Shown in pieces: positions 33,314 through 42,844 of a stretch of DNA of 64,000 bases. Positions within the stretch are counted from its first letter, which is position 1. Each line of letters begins with the position of its first letter. The DNA comes from Polynucleobacter sp. AP-Nino-20-G2 (GTDB taxonomy: Bacteria > Pseudomonadota > Gammaproteobacteria > Burkholderiales > Burkholderiaceae): assembly GCF_018688235.1 (NCBI RefSeq), contig NZ_CP061313.1, forward strand, positions 372,001 through 436,000, given 5' to 3'. A program made the position numbers and the translations under genes. The notes beneath the pieces were generated by a model. It did no database searches and had not been told where the DNA came from. It saw only the letters and a program-made list of their open reading frames with translations.

Positions 33314-33389
33314 TGGTGGGTCGGGCGAGATTCGAACTCGCGACCAACGGATTAAAAGTCCGCTGCTCTACCGACTGAGCTACCGACCC
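33314..33389 (-). tRNA. tRNA-Lys (anticodon TTT)
   Basis: Seventy-six bases including an encoded CCA. Acceptor GGGTCGG pairs with CCGACCC, D-arm GCTC-AGTCGGTA-GAGC, anticodon loop CTTTTAA, T-arm GCGAG-TTCGAAT-CTCGC. It is the only complete copy; five 3' fragments lie to its left. The 45-base segment from anticodon to CCA equals remnants F4 and F5, so this gene is the likely integration target. Confidence 0.97.
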
Positions 33390-33475
33390 AGTAAAACAGA
33401 AATTATAGCAAGAACTGAGTTGGACTTCCCTGAGTTTTGGTGGGCAACCCTCTATGCCTTGTAGTTACAAGTGCG

Positions 33476-34819
33476 TTAAGCGTTTGTTCGTCTGGCGACC
33501 GGTGGATTTTTCGAGAAATAGTCCTTAATTCCCCTCAAAATAGCTTCCGCTATTCGGTCCTGGTAGGCGTCGTCATTGAGGCGCGCTTCTTCTTGGGGAT
33601 TGCTAATAAAGGCGGTTTCCACCAGGATGGATGGGATATCAGGGGCCTTGAGAACGGCAAAGCTGGCTTGCTCGACTTTGCCCTTATGCAAGGCGGCAAA
33701 GCCACTAATTTGCTTCAAGATGGAGTTACCCGCCTGGAGGGAGTCTTTGATTTGGGCGGTCGTAGACATATCTAATAGTAGATTGGCAACTTGCTTATCT
33801 TGGGTCTTGATGTTGATACCCCCAATCAAGTCGGATGCATTTTCCTTATTTGCCATCCAGCGAGCCATCGTGCTACTGGCGCCCATCTGTGACAGTGCAA
33901 ATACGGAAGCTCCTTTTGCTCGGGGTTCGATGAAGGCATCCGCATGAATAGATACGAATAAGTCCGCCTCTACACGACGTGCTTTTTGTACTCGTGTGTG
34001 GAGGGGTACAAAATAATCGCCATCACGCGTGAGGAACGGACGCATATAAGCATCATTATCAATTTTGTCGCGTAGGCGTTTGGCGATAGATAACACTACA
34101 TGCTTTTCTTTAGACCCTAAAGATCCAATGGCACCAGGATCCTCGCCGCCATGTCCAGCATCAATCGCTATTGTGATCAGGCGTTTGGGTTTTGCAGGGG
34201 CGGGGGCTTCTTTAACACTTGGTATCGCTTGTGCGACTGGAGCTGCCGGCGCTTTTAGGGATTCTTTCTTGGTGGCAAATTGCGCAATCAGATCAATCTC
34301 TTCATTTGATTTTTCTAAGGCGCTTTCTTTGCGGGCGCTGCTCTTAACGAGCTCCATCAACGGATCTGGCGGAATGGACGGATATAAATCCAGCACCATG
34401 CGGTATTGATATTCCGCGATAGGATCGAGCGTGAAAAGCTGTGGCTTTACCGGTTCCTTAAGATCAAAGACTAGGCGTACCATCCCTGGTTGAAATTGCC
34501 CTACCCGAATTTGTGACACGTAAGGATCATTCGGTTTTACTTTAGCAACCAAGTCCTTCAGAGTAGAGTTGAGCTCCATGCCTTGGACATCTACTACCAG
34601 GCGATCGGGATTCGTGAGTAATTGCTGAGTAATCGGCAGCGCCTTGTCTGACTCTAAGGTGATACGTGTGTAGTCTTCGGCAGGCCATATGCGCACACCC
34701 AATATTTTTGCGCCCCATGCAATATCTATTTCACTCAATAGCAAGACAAAGCCCATCAGCTTTGCCGATGTCTTAAGATATTTTCTTCTGGAGAAGCTGC
34801 TTGGGTGTTTGCTCATCAA
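33476..34819 (-). CDS. amiC: N-acetylmuramoyl-L-alanine amidase, AmiC type
   Basis: A 447-residue periplasmic zinc amidase that cuts the peptide from muramic acid during cell separation. The N-terminus has a twin-arginine signal (SRRKYLKTSAKLMGFVLLL), as AmiC is Tat-exported. An AMIN domain at about 38-135 is followed by the Amidase_3 domain (about 210-435) with zinc ligands in DAGHGGEDPGA, KEKHVVL and SIHAD, and the catalytic glutamate in LVETAFISNPQEE. Its start overlaps the tsaE stop by four bases. Confidence 0.93.
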   Translation of the reverse strand: MMSKHPSSFSRRKYLKTSAKLMGFVLLLSEIDIAWGAKILGVRIWPAEDYTRITLESDKALPITQQLLTNPDRLVVDVQGMELNSTLKDLVAKVKPNDPYVSQIRVGQFQPGMVRLVFDLKEPVKPQLFTLDPIAEYQYRMVLDLYPSIPPDPLMELVKSSARKESALEKSNEEIDLIAQFATKKESLKAPAAPVAQAIPSVKEAPAPAKPKRLITIAIDAGHGGEDPGAIGSLGSKEKHVVLSIAKRLRDKIDNDAYMRPFLTRDGDYFVPLHTRVQKARRVEADLFVSIHADAFIEPRAKGASVFALSQMGASSTMARWMANKENASDLIGGINIKTQDKQVANLLLDMSTTAQIKDSLQAGNSILKQISGFAALHKGKVEQASFAVLKAPDIPSILVETAFISNPQEEARLNDDAYQDRIAEAILRGIKDYFSKNPPVARRTNA

Positions 34820-35331
34820 TATGAAGAGGGCAGCCTCTCAAGAGTGGCAAGTCCCAATGATGAGAGTGCATGAAGCTTTATTTCTCTAGTGTTTTCATCT
34901 TCGCCTGCAGTCAGATGAATCTCTAGGTCAAATGGAGGGAGAGTGCCTTCCGCCTTTTCCGGCCATTCCACCAGGCAGAATCCAGGTGCATCAAAGTGTT
35001 CCGAAAATCCCGCCTCCTGCCACTCTAGTGGGTCGCGCATGCGATAGAGGTCAAAGTGATGTGCGGTTGAATTCCCTGCACTAGTTTCTAATGGGTAAGG
35101 CTCGCATAAGGTGTAGGTGGGGCTCTTTACTCGGCCTTGGTATCCCATGCCTTGAATAAGGTGTCGTGCAAAGGTGGTTTTGCCAGCTCCAAGATCACCC
35201 ACCAATGAGATATTGAGATGGGCTCCAGGGTTCTCCTGCAGCAGATAGTCAATACTCATAGCCAATTTTCGGGCCAAAGCTGCCGTTTCTGCTTCCTGCC
35301 TACAATGTTGAGTAAATAAGTCTTGAGCCAT
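34816..35331 (-). CDS. tsaE: tRNA threonylcarbamoyladenosine biosynthesis ATPase TsaE
   Basis: A 171-residue P-loop protein with the Walker A motif GDLGAGKTTFARHL near 45-58, SPTYTLCEPY, and the conserved FDLYRMRDPLEW and LVEWPEKAEG. TsaE cycles the TsaB-TsaD complex that makes t6A at position 37 of ANN-decoding tRNAs. It pairs with amiC, a common arrangement, and is divergent from queG. Confidence 0.93.
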   Translation of the reverse strand: MAQDLFTQHCRQEAETAALARKLAMSIDYLLQENPGAHLNISLVGDLGAGKTTFARHLIQGMGYQGRVKSPTYTLCEPYPLETSAGNSTAHHFDLYRMRDPLEWQEAGFSEHFDAPGFCLVEWPEKAEGTLPPFDLEIHLTAGEDENTREIKLHALSSLGLATLERLPSSY

Positions 35332-35374
35332 TTGCCTAGTTTATTCAATTATTGAGATACATTCGGTATTCCTT

Positions 35375-36469
35375 ATGTCAGCTTCCCATTCACCCAATGC
35401 TATAGACCAGCCCAATCTACGTGAATGGTTGGATGAACAGTCGCGAATCTTGGGTTTTGATGGCTTGCGCATCACAGATACGCATCTCGGGTCAGCAACC
35501 GAGCGGCTCAATGAATGGTTAGCCGAAGGTCGCCACGGCCAAATGGAGTATATGGCGCGACATGCCGACTTGCGCTCAGATCCAGGCGCACTTGTTCCGG
35601 GCGCGGTCAGAGTGATTTGCCTGACCATGAATTATTTATCTCCCGCAATTGATTTTGACGGTGAATGGCAAAGATTGGCTGATCCTAGTCAAGCGGCAGT
35701 ATCTATGTATGCGCGCGGCCGCGACTATCACAAGGTGATGCGCAATCGTTTGCAAGAGTTTGCCAAGTTAATTGAAAGTCGAATTGGAAATTTTGGCTAT
35801 CGTGTTTTTACAGATTCCGCACCATTGATGGAGGTGGAGCTGGCGCGCAAGGCTGGTTTAGGTTGGCGAGGAAAGCATACCTTGCTACTGAACCGCGAAT
35901 CTGGTTCCACCTTTTTTCTAGGTGAAATCTTGATAGATGTGCCACTACCTATTGATGAGGAGCAAGAATCCCATTGTGGCACCTGCCAATCCTGCATTGA
36001 GGTTTGTCCTACCCAAGCCATCATCGCTCCATATCAGTTGGATGCGCGTCGATGCATCTCTTATTTAACGATTGAAAATCCAGACTCCATTCCAGTGGAG
36101 TTTCGTAGAGCAATGGGTAATCGCGTTTATGGATGTGACGACTGTCAGTTAATTTGTCCCTGGAATAAGTTTGCCCAAAGAACCGCGCTGCCTGATTTTG
36201 CGGAGCGTCACGGTTTAGGTAGAGCTAGTTTGTTGCAGCTCTGGTCATGGACTGAAGCCGAGTTTGAAAAACGCCATGAGGGTAGCGCTATTCGCCGTAT
36301 TGGTTACTCCCGCTGGCGTAGAAATCTCGCAGTAGCACTAGGGAATGCATTGATCGCTCCTGAAGTTACTAATGAAGATAAATTACATATCCGCCAGGCT
36401 TTAATGGAGGCGCAAGCAGAGGCAGACCCCTTAGTGGCCGAACACATTTCCTGGGCACTGAAAGCTTGA
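35375..36469 (+). CDS. queG: Epoxyqueuosine reductase
   Basis: A 364-residue cobalamin- and Fe-S-dependent enzyme for the last step of queuosine synthesis in tRNA. Two [4Fe-4S] motifs are visible: CGTCQSCIEVCPTQAI near 206-221 and CDDCQLICPWN near 254-264. The substrate-handling part includes SMYARGRDYHKVMRNRL and TDSAPLMEVELARKAGLGWRGKHT. It is divergent from tsaE with a 43-bp gap. Confidence 0.95.
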   Translation: MSASHSPNAIDQPNLREWLDEQSRILGFDGLRITDTHLGSATERLNEWLAEGRHGQMEYMARHADLRSDPGALVPGAVRVICLTMNYLSPAIDFDGEWQRLADPSQAAVSMYARGRDYHKVMRNRLQEFAKLIESRIGNFGYRVFTDSAPLMEVELARKAGLGWRGKHTLLLNRESGSTFFLGEILIDVPLPIDEEQESHCGTCQSCIEVCPTQAIIAPYQLDARRCISYLTIENPDSIPVEFRRAMGNRVYGCDDCQLICPWNKFAQRTALPDFAERHGLGRASLLQLWSWTEAEFEKRHEGSAIRRIGYSRWRRNLAVALGNALIAPEVTNEDKLHIRQALMEAQAEADPLVAEHISWALKA

Positions 36470-36510
36470 GATCTATTGGCAAAGTTTTCACTAACTCTTA
36501 CAATCAATCT

Positions 36511-37296
36511 ATGTCAGCTGTCGACCAATCCTATATAGATCCTAGCGAAATTGCGCTGGAGGGTTCGGCGGCGCAGCGCTTTCAAAATCGACGTGATGCC
36601 TTTTGGGCGGGCATTCGTGATGCCGCAGGTGCACCAGCAATGGTTCTTTTTGCTGGCATGGTGGGCTTTGGCGCGATGGGTAAAACCAACGGCATGGACG
36701 CTTGGTTTACTGGGGCAACTAGCCTATTGATGTTTGCCTTACCAGGTCAAGTGGTCTTGCTGGAGATGGCCATCACTGGTTCATCGGTGTTAGCAATTGC
36801 GCTAGCGGTTACCTTAACCTCTACTCGCTTTATCACTATGACGGTGACACTTTTCCCACAATTCCATGACAAAGACCGCAATCGTGGACTCTATGCCTCT
36901 GTTCATCTACTAGCAATGACCGCATGGGCAATCTCTATGCGCGAGTTTCACACGATTGAATCAAAGCATCGTTTAAGTTATTTCGTTGGTCTTGGCTTGT
37001 TGTGCTGGTTGATTTCTGTGCCGGGAACAATCTTGGGGTATTTGTTGGCCGGGATGGTGCCCATGGCAATCACTCTAGGTTTAATCTTTATTAACCCCCT
37101 GTTTTTCTTGTTAACCTTTACTGAGGTGAAGCCTTGGATTAATCGGATCGCGATTGGTTTAGGTTTTGTGATGGGCCCATTTTTTTTCTTGTTGGATCGT
37201 GACACGAGTTTGCTGACTACGGGCTTAGTAGCTGGCACCATTGCTTACTTGGTTGACCGTAAGCTATTGCGCAAAAGAGCAGGGGTGATCGGTTGA
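36511..37296 (+). CDS. azlC: Branched-chain amino acid exporter subunit AzlC
   Basis: A 261-residue membrane protein with the AzlC core AFWAGIRDAAGAPAMVLFAGMVGFGAM and TSLLMFALPGQVVLLEMAITGSS. I take the ATG at 36511; a TTG at 36466 that overlaps queG would add 15 residues without AzlC character. It forms a two-component exporter with the next gene, whose start overlaps its stop. Confidence 0.85.
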   Translation: MSAVDQSYIDPSEIALEGSAAQRFQNRRDAFWAGIRDAAGAPAMVLFAGMVGFGAMGKTNGMDAWFTGATSLLMFALPGQVVLLEMAITGSSVLAIALAVTLTSTRFITMTVTLFPQFHDKDRNRGLYASVHLLAMTAWAISMREFHTIESKHRLSYFVGLGLLCWLISVPGTILGYLLAGMVPMAITLGLIFINPLFFLLTFTEVKPWINRIAIGLGFVMGPFFFLLDRDTSLLTTGLVAGTIAYLVDRKLLRKRAGVIG

Positions 37297-37637
37297 TGAA
37301 TGGCGCTCACCAAGGCTGGGGTTTATGGATCGCCCTATTAGGCGCGACGATTGGCACTTATTTTTGCCGTGCGATCGGCGTGCTCCTATCCAAAAGAATT
37401 CATCAAGATAGCGAAATCTTTCGCTGGCTCGCCGCGGTCACCTATGCGATGGTAGCGGCTTTGACTGTCAGAATGATTTTGATGCCGGTAGGTCTTTTGT
37501 CTACCGTCCCCGTATGGATTCGGGTGCTGATTTGTATATTGAGTATCGGCGTGATGGTTTCTGGACCAACACGCCGCCTCGTTCCAGCCTTATTGACTGG
37601 AACTTTGTTAATGCTTTCTTATGGCGTAATGCGCTAA
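37293..37637 (+). CDS. azlD: Branched-chain amino acid exporter subunit AzlD
   Basis: A 114-residue protein with about four helices and the AzlD pattern (GATIGTYFCRAIGVLLSKRI, FRWLAAVTYAMVAALTVRMI). It overlaps azlC by four bases (ATGA). The small subunit is needed for export of branched-chain amino acids. It converges on the ydiJ-like gene with an 18-bp gap. Confidence 0.85.
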   Translation: MMNGAHQGWGLWIALLGATIGTYFCRAIGVLLSKRIHQDSEIFRWLAAVTYAMVAALTVRMILMPVGLLSTVPVWIRVLICILSIGVMVSGPTRRLVPALLTGTLLMLSYGVMR

Positions 37638-37655
37638 GCCATTCGTTTCCAATGC

Positions 37656-40600
37656 TTAGAGGTGCGCCGCCAAGATCTTGGCGATATGCACTGCGTCTCT
37701 CTGTGCGCCATCGGCAATCTGGTGGCGACAACTCGTTCCATCCGCCACTACCCAGCTATCAGGAGATTTTCGGATCGCTGGTAAGAGGCTGGCTTCCGCC
37801 ATTTGCTTGGATACATCGATATGCTCTGCTTCATATCCAAAGCTACCTGCCATGCCACAACAGGAAGACTCAATCAGTTTGGGCTCCGCATTCGGAATCA
37901 ATTTAAGTAGTTCCATTGCAGGGGTGACTGCAGCAAATGATTTCTGATGGCAGTGACCATGGAAAAGAATGGGGTGCGTAGCGGGCTGGAGTTGAAGCTG
38001 GAGTTTTCCAGACTTTGCTTCGGCAGCTAAAAATTCTTCTAGAAGTTGAGCGTGTTTGCTGACTGTGACAGCGCGTTCACCAAAACCCATGACCAATGCT
38101 TCATCTTTGAGCGTAAACAAGCATGAAGGCTCAAGGCCAATGATCGGAATATTTTTCTCCGCATAAGGCGCGAGGTGATTTACTAATTCATCAAGAGTAG
38201 CCTTCGCTTTATCAACCATGCCTGCGGCTAGATAGGTACGACCACAGCAAAACTCTTTTGAGCAAGTATTCTGCTCTTGTCTTGCATTTGAGTCTGATGC
38301 TTTGTGTGGGATATGCACGCGATAACCAGCGGCATTCAATACTTTTAAAGCCGCTTGTAGATTTTCATCTTCAAAGTGCGCATTGAAGGTGTCGGCCAAC
38401 AGGACAACGCCCTTGAGTCCGGTTGCATCATCTTTAGCAAGCTCTGCCGGGGTAAATTGATATTGAGTAAGAGCCTTCTTATTACTCCAGAAAGTTGTTG
38501 ATTTCCAGATCGGCAAGCTGCGTTGTGCGGAGATACCCATGAACCATTCTTGTAACTTGGCAATAGGCGCAATGCGATTACGCAGATTGAGTAAAGCCGG
38601 GAGTCCTGGGGTATTGCTGATGATAGAGGCGTATTTCGGTAAATATGCTACTGCCAAATCGCGCAAGGAATGACCCACTCGTTTCTTATAAGCGGCAAGA
38701 AACTCAATCTTCATCTTAGCCATATCCACGCCAGTAGGGCACTCACGACGACAGGCCTTACAGCTAACGCAGAGCTCCATCACTTCTTTAATCGCATCGC
38801 TACCTAGCGGGGAGCTCTCGTCTTTAATATCCAATTGATTTGATAGTGCAAGGCGCAAGGTATTGGCTCGACCCCGCGTCAAATGTTTTTCATCACGAGT
38901 GACGCGATAACTGGGGCACATGACTTCGGCATCAAATTTACGACAGTGCCCATTGTTATTACACATCTCCACTGCTTTGGCTAAGCCCATTGCGGGGTCT
39001 CCGCCAGTGCCTGGGGCGCTAGTTTCTTCTGTGACAGGATTGTTCTGCACATTCCAGGCGGACCAATCTAAGGCCGGTTGAAGTGGAATGACCTTATAGC
39101 TCGGTGGGAAGCGGAAGTTACTCGCATCATCCATTTTGGGAGGGTCAATAATCTTCCCAGGGTTGAATAATCCCTTGGGGTCAAAGGCTTGCTTGATCTC
39201 GGAAAGGGCCTCGGTAATCTTGGGGCCAAATTGCCAAGAAATCCATTCGCCACGACAGAGACCGTCGCCGTGCTCTCCGCTGTATGCGCCCTTATATTTG
39301 CGTACCAAGGCCGACGCTTCTTCAGCGACTGAGCGCATCTTCTGCGCGCCATCACGACGCATATCCAGGATAGGGCGCACATGCAAAGTGCCAACCGAAG
39401 CATGCGCATACCAAGTGCCGCGTGAACCATATTTAGAAAACACATCTGTTAGCGCTTGCGTGTATTCAGCTAGGCTTTCCAGTGGGACGGCGCAGTCTTC
39501 AATAAAGCTGACTGGTTTGCCATCACCCTTCAAGCTCATCATGATGTTGAGACCAGCTTTGCGTACTTCCCACAAATTCTTTTGCAAGCTCGCATCGGGC
39601 ATGGCGACAACTGACCCTGGAAGACCAAGATCCCCCATTAAGCTTTGCAAGGACTTGAGTTTTTCCAATAGCGGAGCATGAGCCTCGCCAGAAAACTCCA
39701 CCAGCAAAATCGCTTCAGGCGTTTGACCTGTCGGATCAATCAGTGCTGTCTCGATGGTTTTCTTAAAGCTCGGATTGTGACGAGCTAGATCAATCATGGT
39801 GCGATCTACGAGCTCTACTGCGGTAGGCCCAAGCTTGACGATATGTTGCGCGCTATCCATTGCTTTAAAGAAGCTTGCAAAGTTGACCACTCCAAGCACT
39901 TTGTGTTGCGGCAATGGCGCCAGTTTGAGTTCCAGTGACTTGAAGTAGGCTAGCGTGCCTTCGCTACCTACTAAGAGGTGCGCCAAATTGACGCTGCCAT
40001 CTTGCGTGTAAGGGCGCTCGCTTTGCGGATGGAACACATCTAAGTTATATCCCGCAACACGACGCAAAACTTTTGGAAAATTTGCTTCGATTTCCGGTTG
40101 CAGTGTATTTGCCAGGTTTTTTACAAAATCACCCAATTGTTTTGCGGGACCCGAGCTGTTGGCGTAATTACCAAACTGAGCTACTTGACCATTCGATAGC
40201 CAGGCATCGATACCTAAAACGTTATGCACCATATTGCCGTAAGCAATAGAGCGACTGCCGCAAGAGTTATTGCCAGCCATGCCACCAATGGTGGCTTGCC
40301 CCGCAGTGGAGACGTCGACTGGGTACCAGAGGCCATGTGGCTTGAGTGCGGCATTGAGGTGATCAAGCACGATGCCGGGTTCAACGATAGCAGTGGCCCT
40401 TTCAGGGTCTGCATGCAGCAGCTTACGAAAGTATTTGGTGTTATCGATCACCAATGCTGTGCCTGTAGTTTGGCCGCACTGACTCGTACCACCACCACGG
40501 GGCAATACCGGCACACCTAGCTCGCCTGCGATCTGAATCGCATTCGCAATATCTTCGGCAGTTTTTGGTACGAAGACAGCAACAGGCATCGCTTGATAAA

Positions 40601-40739
40601 TTGAGGCATCAGTTGCGTAACGTCCGCGACTAGCAATATCGGTCATTACCTCGCCAGAAGTTTCTTGGCGTAGTCGTTTGGCTAACTCTGCCTTATTGGC
40701 TACGAATTCTGGAAGTGGCAAATCAAGGGGCTTGTTCAT
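37656..40739 (-). CDS. ydiJ: YdiJ-type FAD/Fe-S 2-hydroxyacid dehydrogenase (single-chain fusion)
   Basis: A 1027-residue enzyme. The N-terminal FAD domain has PRGGGTSQCGQTTG near 80-93 and YPVDVSTAGQATIGGMAGNNSCGSRS. A FAD-oxidase C-terminal domain reaches about 530, followed by ferredoxin-type clusters (CVSCKACRRECPTGVD) and a cysteine-rich C-terminus with the CCG motif CCGMAGSFGYE. YdiJ oxidises D-2-hydroxyglutarate or related D-hydroxyacids and passes electrons to the respiratory chain. A GntR gene overlaps its start and a glyoxylate-type aminotransferase follows, so a role in hydroxyacid or photorespiratory-type carbon use is plausible. Confidence 0.88.
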   Translation of the reverse strand: MNKPLDLPLPEFVANKAELAKRLRQETSGEVMTDIASRGRYATDASIYQAMPVAVFVPKTAEDIANAIQIAGELGVPVLPRGGGTSQCGQTTGTALVIDNTKYFRKLLHADPERATAIVEPGIVLDHLNAALKPHGLWYPVDVSTAGQATIGGMAGNNSCGSRSIAYGNMVHNVLGIDAWLSNGQVAQFGNYANSSGPAKQLGDFVKNLANTLQPEIEANFPKVLRRVAGYNLDVFHPQSERPYTQDGSVNLAHLLVGSEGTLAYFKSLELKLAPLPQHKVLGVVNFASFFKAMDSAQHIVKLGPTAVELVDRTMIDLARHNPSFKKTIETALIDPTGQTPEAILLVEFSGEAHAPLLEKLKSLQSLMGDLGLPGSVVAMPDASLQKNLWEVRKAGLNIMMSLKGDGKPVSFIEDCAVPLESLAEYTQALTDVFSKYGSRGTWYAHASVGTLHVRPILDMRRDGAQKMRSVAEEASALVRKYKGAYSGEHGDGLCRGEWISWQFGPKITEALSEIKQAFDPKGLFNPGKIIDPPKMDDASNFRFPPSYKVIPLQPALDWSAWNVQNNPVTEETSAPGTGGDPAMGLAKAVEMCNNNGHCRKFDAEVMCPSYRVTRDEKHLTRGRANTLRLALSNQLDIKDESSPLGSDAIKEVMELCVSCKACRRECPTGVDMAKMKIEFLAAYKKRVGHSLRDLAVAYLPKYASIISNTPGLPALLNLRNRIAPIAKLQEWFMGISAQRSLPIWKSTTFWSNKKALTQYQFTPAELAKDDATGLKGVVLLADTFNAHFEDENLQAALKVLNAAGYRVHIPHKASDSNARQEQNTCSKEFCCGRTYLAAGMVDKAKATLDELVNHLAPYAEKNIPIIGLEPSCLFTLKDEALVMGFGERAVTVSKHAQLLEEFLAAEAKSGKLQLQLQPATHPILFHGHCHQKSFAAVTPAMELLKLIPNAEPKLIESSCCGMAGSFGYEAEHIDVSKQMAEASLLPAIRKSPDSWVVADGTSCRHQIADGAQRDAVHIAKILAAHL

Positions 40740-41410
40740 GCTGTAGATTTCTCTGAGTCGATTAATTGAATAACCACATCACGTTTGTTCATGACATGCT
40801 GCATCATGACTTTGCGCATCCGTGCGCTATCGCGAGCTTTTAATGCATCTAACATTTCTTGGTGCTCGCCTACTGCCTTCTCCCATTTCACGCCATCTTG
40901 ATTGGAGCGAAAGCGCAAAGCCTCAATCCGGGCATTTACTTGAGTAAACAGTTGGCTCAATACGGGATTGTTTGCTGCTTGATTGATTGCGCCATGAATT
41001 TTTAAATTCAATCTGTAATAGTTGGAAAGATCTCGGCGCGCGTATGAAGCCATCATTTCATATTGGAGGGCCTCTAATTCCACTAAGGCTTGCTCGCTAA
41101 TATTTTGTGCGGCCAGTTCACCCGAGTAACCCTCTAGGTTGGCGATGACATCAAAAGTGTGAATGATGTCATCCCGACTCAGTTGGACTGCAATAGCGCC
41201 GCGGTTGGCAATGAGCTCTACTAAGCCATCCGCGGCTAAACGACGAATAGCTTCTCTAATGGGTGTGCGAGACACATTGAGTTGTTCGGCTAATTCTCGT
41301 TCGTTGAGCTTGCTCCCAGGAGTAATCGCACCCTCCACCAAGAGTGATCTCAGTCTTTGAAAGGTGGTTTCGTGCAAATTTTGGTTGCTGGGCTGCTCTG
41401 TGACGACCAT
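40736..41410 (-). CDS. GntR-family (FCD) transcriptional regulator
   Basis: A 224-residue FadR-type regulator: winged helix at 15-80 (NERELAEQLNVSRTPIREAIRRLAADGLVE) and an all-helical FCD ligand domain with metal-site histidines (NLKIHGAINQAANN, VGEHQEML, MMQHVMNK). It is cotranscribed with the ydiJ-like gene (ATGA overlap) and divergent from the aminotransferase. Candidate operators TTGTATACAT and TTTGCATACAAA lie in the gap. Confidence 0.9.
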   Translation of the reverse strand: MVVTEQPSNQNLHETTFQRLRSLLVEGAITPGSKLNERELAEQLNVSRTPIREAIRRLAADGLVELIANRGAIAVQLSRDDIIHTFDVIANLEGYSGELAAQNISEQALVELEALQYEMMASYARRDLSNYYRLNLKIHGAINQAANNPVLSQLFTQVNARIEALRFRSNQDGVKWEKAVGEHQEMLDALKARDSARMRKVMMQHVMNKRDVVIQLIDSEKSTA

Positions 41411-41427
41411 ATTTCCAATGCCTTATT

Positions 41428-41520
41428 TTGTATACATATTGACTATAACCGATCAGAAACCAAAAAATAGCCTTCGAAATGCTTATTTTTCAGAGTTATA
41501 TAAATTACTTTGCATACAAA
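41428..41520. promoter_or_regulatory. Candidate GntR/FCD operators
   Basis: TTGTATACAT (41428-41437) and TTTGCATACAAA (41509-41520) are palindromes of the TNGTATACNA kind used by FadR/FCD regulators. One sits before each divergent gene. Confidence 0.5.
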
Positions 41521-41590
41521 ATTGTAAATACCCAAAAAGTGGCTTACACTGAATTGCAAGATTAACTACAAAAACCAAGCGAGACTAAGC

Positions 41591-42775
41591 ATGCTAAAAC
41601 TTGATAATCACCTTTCTGGGCGTCATTTCCTTCATATTCCTGGCCCAAGCCCCGTGCCATCCCGCATCTTGCGTGCGATCAGCTATCAAACGATTGACCA
41701 TCGCGGCCCTGAATTCGGTGAATTTGGTCTAAAGGTTTTAGATGGCATCAAAAAGATCTTCAAAACAGAACAGCCCGTCATTATTTATTCCGCTTCTGGA
41801 ACGGGCTCTTGGGAGGGCGCTTTAGTAAACGTCCTCAATCCTGGTGACAAGGTATTGTTTTACGAGACTGGCCACTTTGCCAACCTCTGGCGCGCATTGG
41901 CCAAGAAGATTGCTATTGATGTTGAGGTGATTGGTAAGCCTGGTCAAGATACCTGGCGTTGGGGTATTGATGCTGCGGTTATTGAAGAGCGTTTGCGCAA
42001 AGATACGCAACATGAAATCAAAGCGGTTTGTGTAGTGCATAACGAAACTTCTACCGGCATGACCTCTAATATTGCCGCGGTTCGTAAGGCGATTGATGCT
42101 GCTAAGCATCCAGCTCTATTGCTGGTGGACAGCGTGTCAGGCTTGGGCTCAGCCGATTATTGTCATGATGCTTGGGGTGCTGATGTAACAGTTTCTGGAT
42201 CACAAAAAGGCTTAATGTTGCCGCCGGGTATTGGCTTTAATGCCTTGTCTCCTAAGGCGATTGAAGCTAGCAAGCGCAGCAAAATTCCAAAGGCTTATTT
42301 GGCTTGGGATGAAATTCTGGAGTCCAATAAGACGGGCTACTGGCCAACAACGCCGAGCACCAATTTGATGTACGGCTTGCATGAGGCGATTGATATGATG
42401 CAAACCGAAGGTTTGGATACGATTTTTGCTCGTCACCAGCGTTTGGCTGAGGCGTGCCGTCGCGCAGTGGCCGCTTGGGGTCTAGAGAATCAATGTTTGG
42501 ATCCAAATGCCTATTCTCCAGTGCTGACAGCAATTGTTGTCCCTGAAGGCATGGATGCGGATGTATTGCGTAAACATGCCTTGGAAAAGTTCAATCTTTC
42601 CTTGGGAACTGGCCTAGGCAAGCTAAAAGGCAAGATTTTCCGTATTGGCCATCTAGGCGATTGCAATGAATTAAGCCTGATGGCAGCTTTAAGTGGGGTG
42701 GAGATGAGTTTGGGCGCTATGGGCTATAAACCCAAGGCTAGCGGTGTGGTTGCTGCCCAGGAGTTCTTAAAGTAA
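41591..42775 (+). CDS. Serine/alanine-glyoxylate aminotransferase
   Basis: A 394-residue class V PLP aminotransferase. The PLP lysine is in VSGSQKGLMLPPG near 200, with HNETSTGMTSNI and LLVDSVSGLGS as cofactor and substrate contacts and GLGKLKGKIFRIGHLGD at the C-terminus. Members convert serine plus glyoxylate to hydroxypyruvate plus glycine. With the ydiJ-like gene, its regulator and GlcG beside it, the locus probably handles glyoxylate and 2-hydroxyacids. Confidence 0.9.
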   Translation: MLKLDNHLSGRHFLHIPGPSPVPSRILRAISYQTIDHRGPEFGEFGLKVLDGIKKIFKTEQPVIIYSASGTGSWEGALVNVLNPGDKVLFYETGHFANLWRALAKKIAIDVEVIGKPGQDTWRWGIDAAVIEERLRKDTQHEIKAVCVVHNETSTGMTSNIAAVRKAIDAAKHPALLLVDSVSGLGSADYCHDAWGADVTVSGSQKGLMLPPGIGFNALSPKAIEASKRSKIPKAYLAWDEILESNKTGYWPTTPSTNLMYGLHEAIDMMQTEGLDTIFARHQRLAEACRRAVAAWGLENQCLDPNAYSPVLTAIVVPEGMDADVLRKHALEKFNLSLGTGLGKLKGKIFRIGHLGDCNELSLMAALSGVEMSLGAMGYKPKASGVVAAQEFLK

Positions 42776-42844
42776 GCCCTGGCAGTAGACACAACCTATA
42801 ATTCACCATATATATCAATAGCATTAGAGACAGAGAGATTAATC

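Noticed and set aside
33437..34409. Plus-strand ORFs of 112-123 codons opposite amiC
   Set aside because: They are shadows of the amiC reading frame.
39136..39681. 181-codon plus-strand ORF
   Set aside because: It is antisense to the ydiJ-like gene, which is fully supported by motifs; the shadow protein has no domain.
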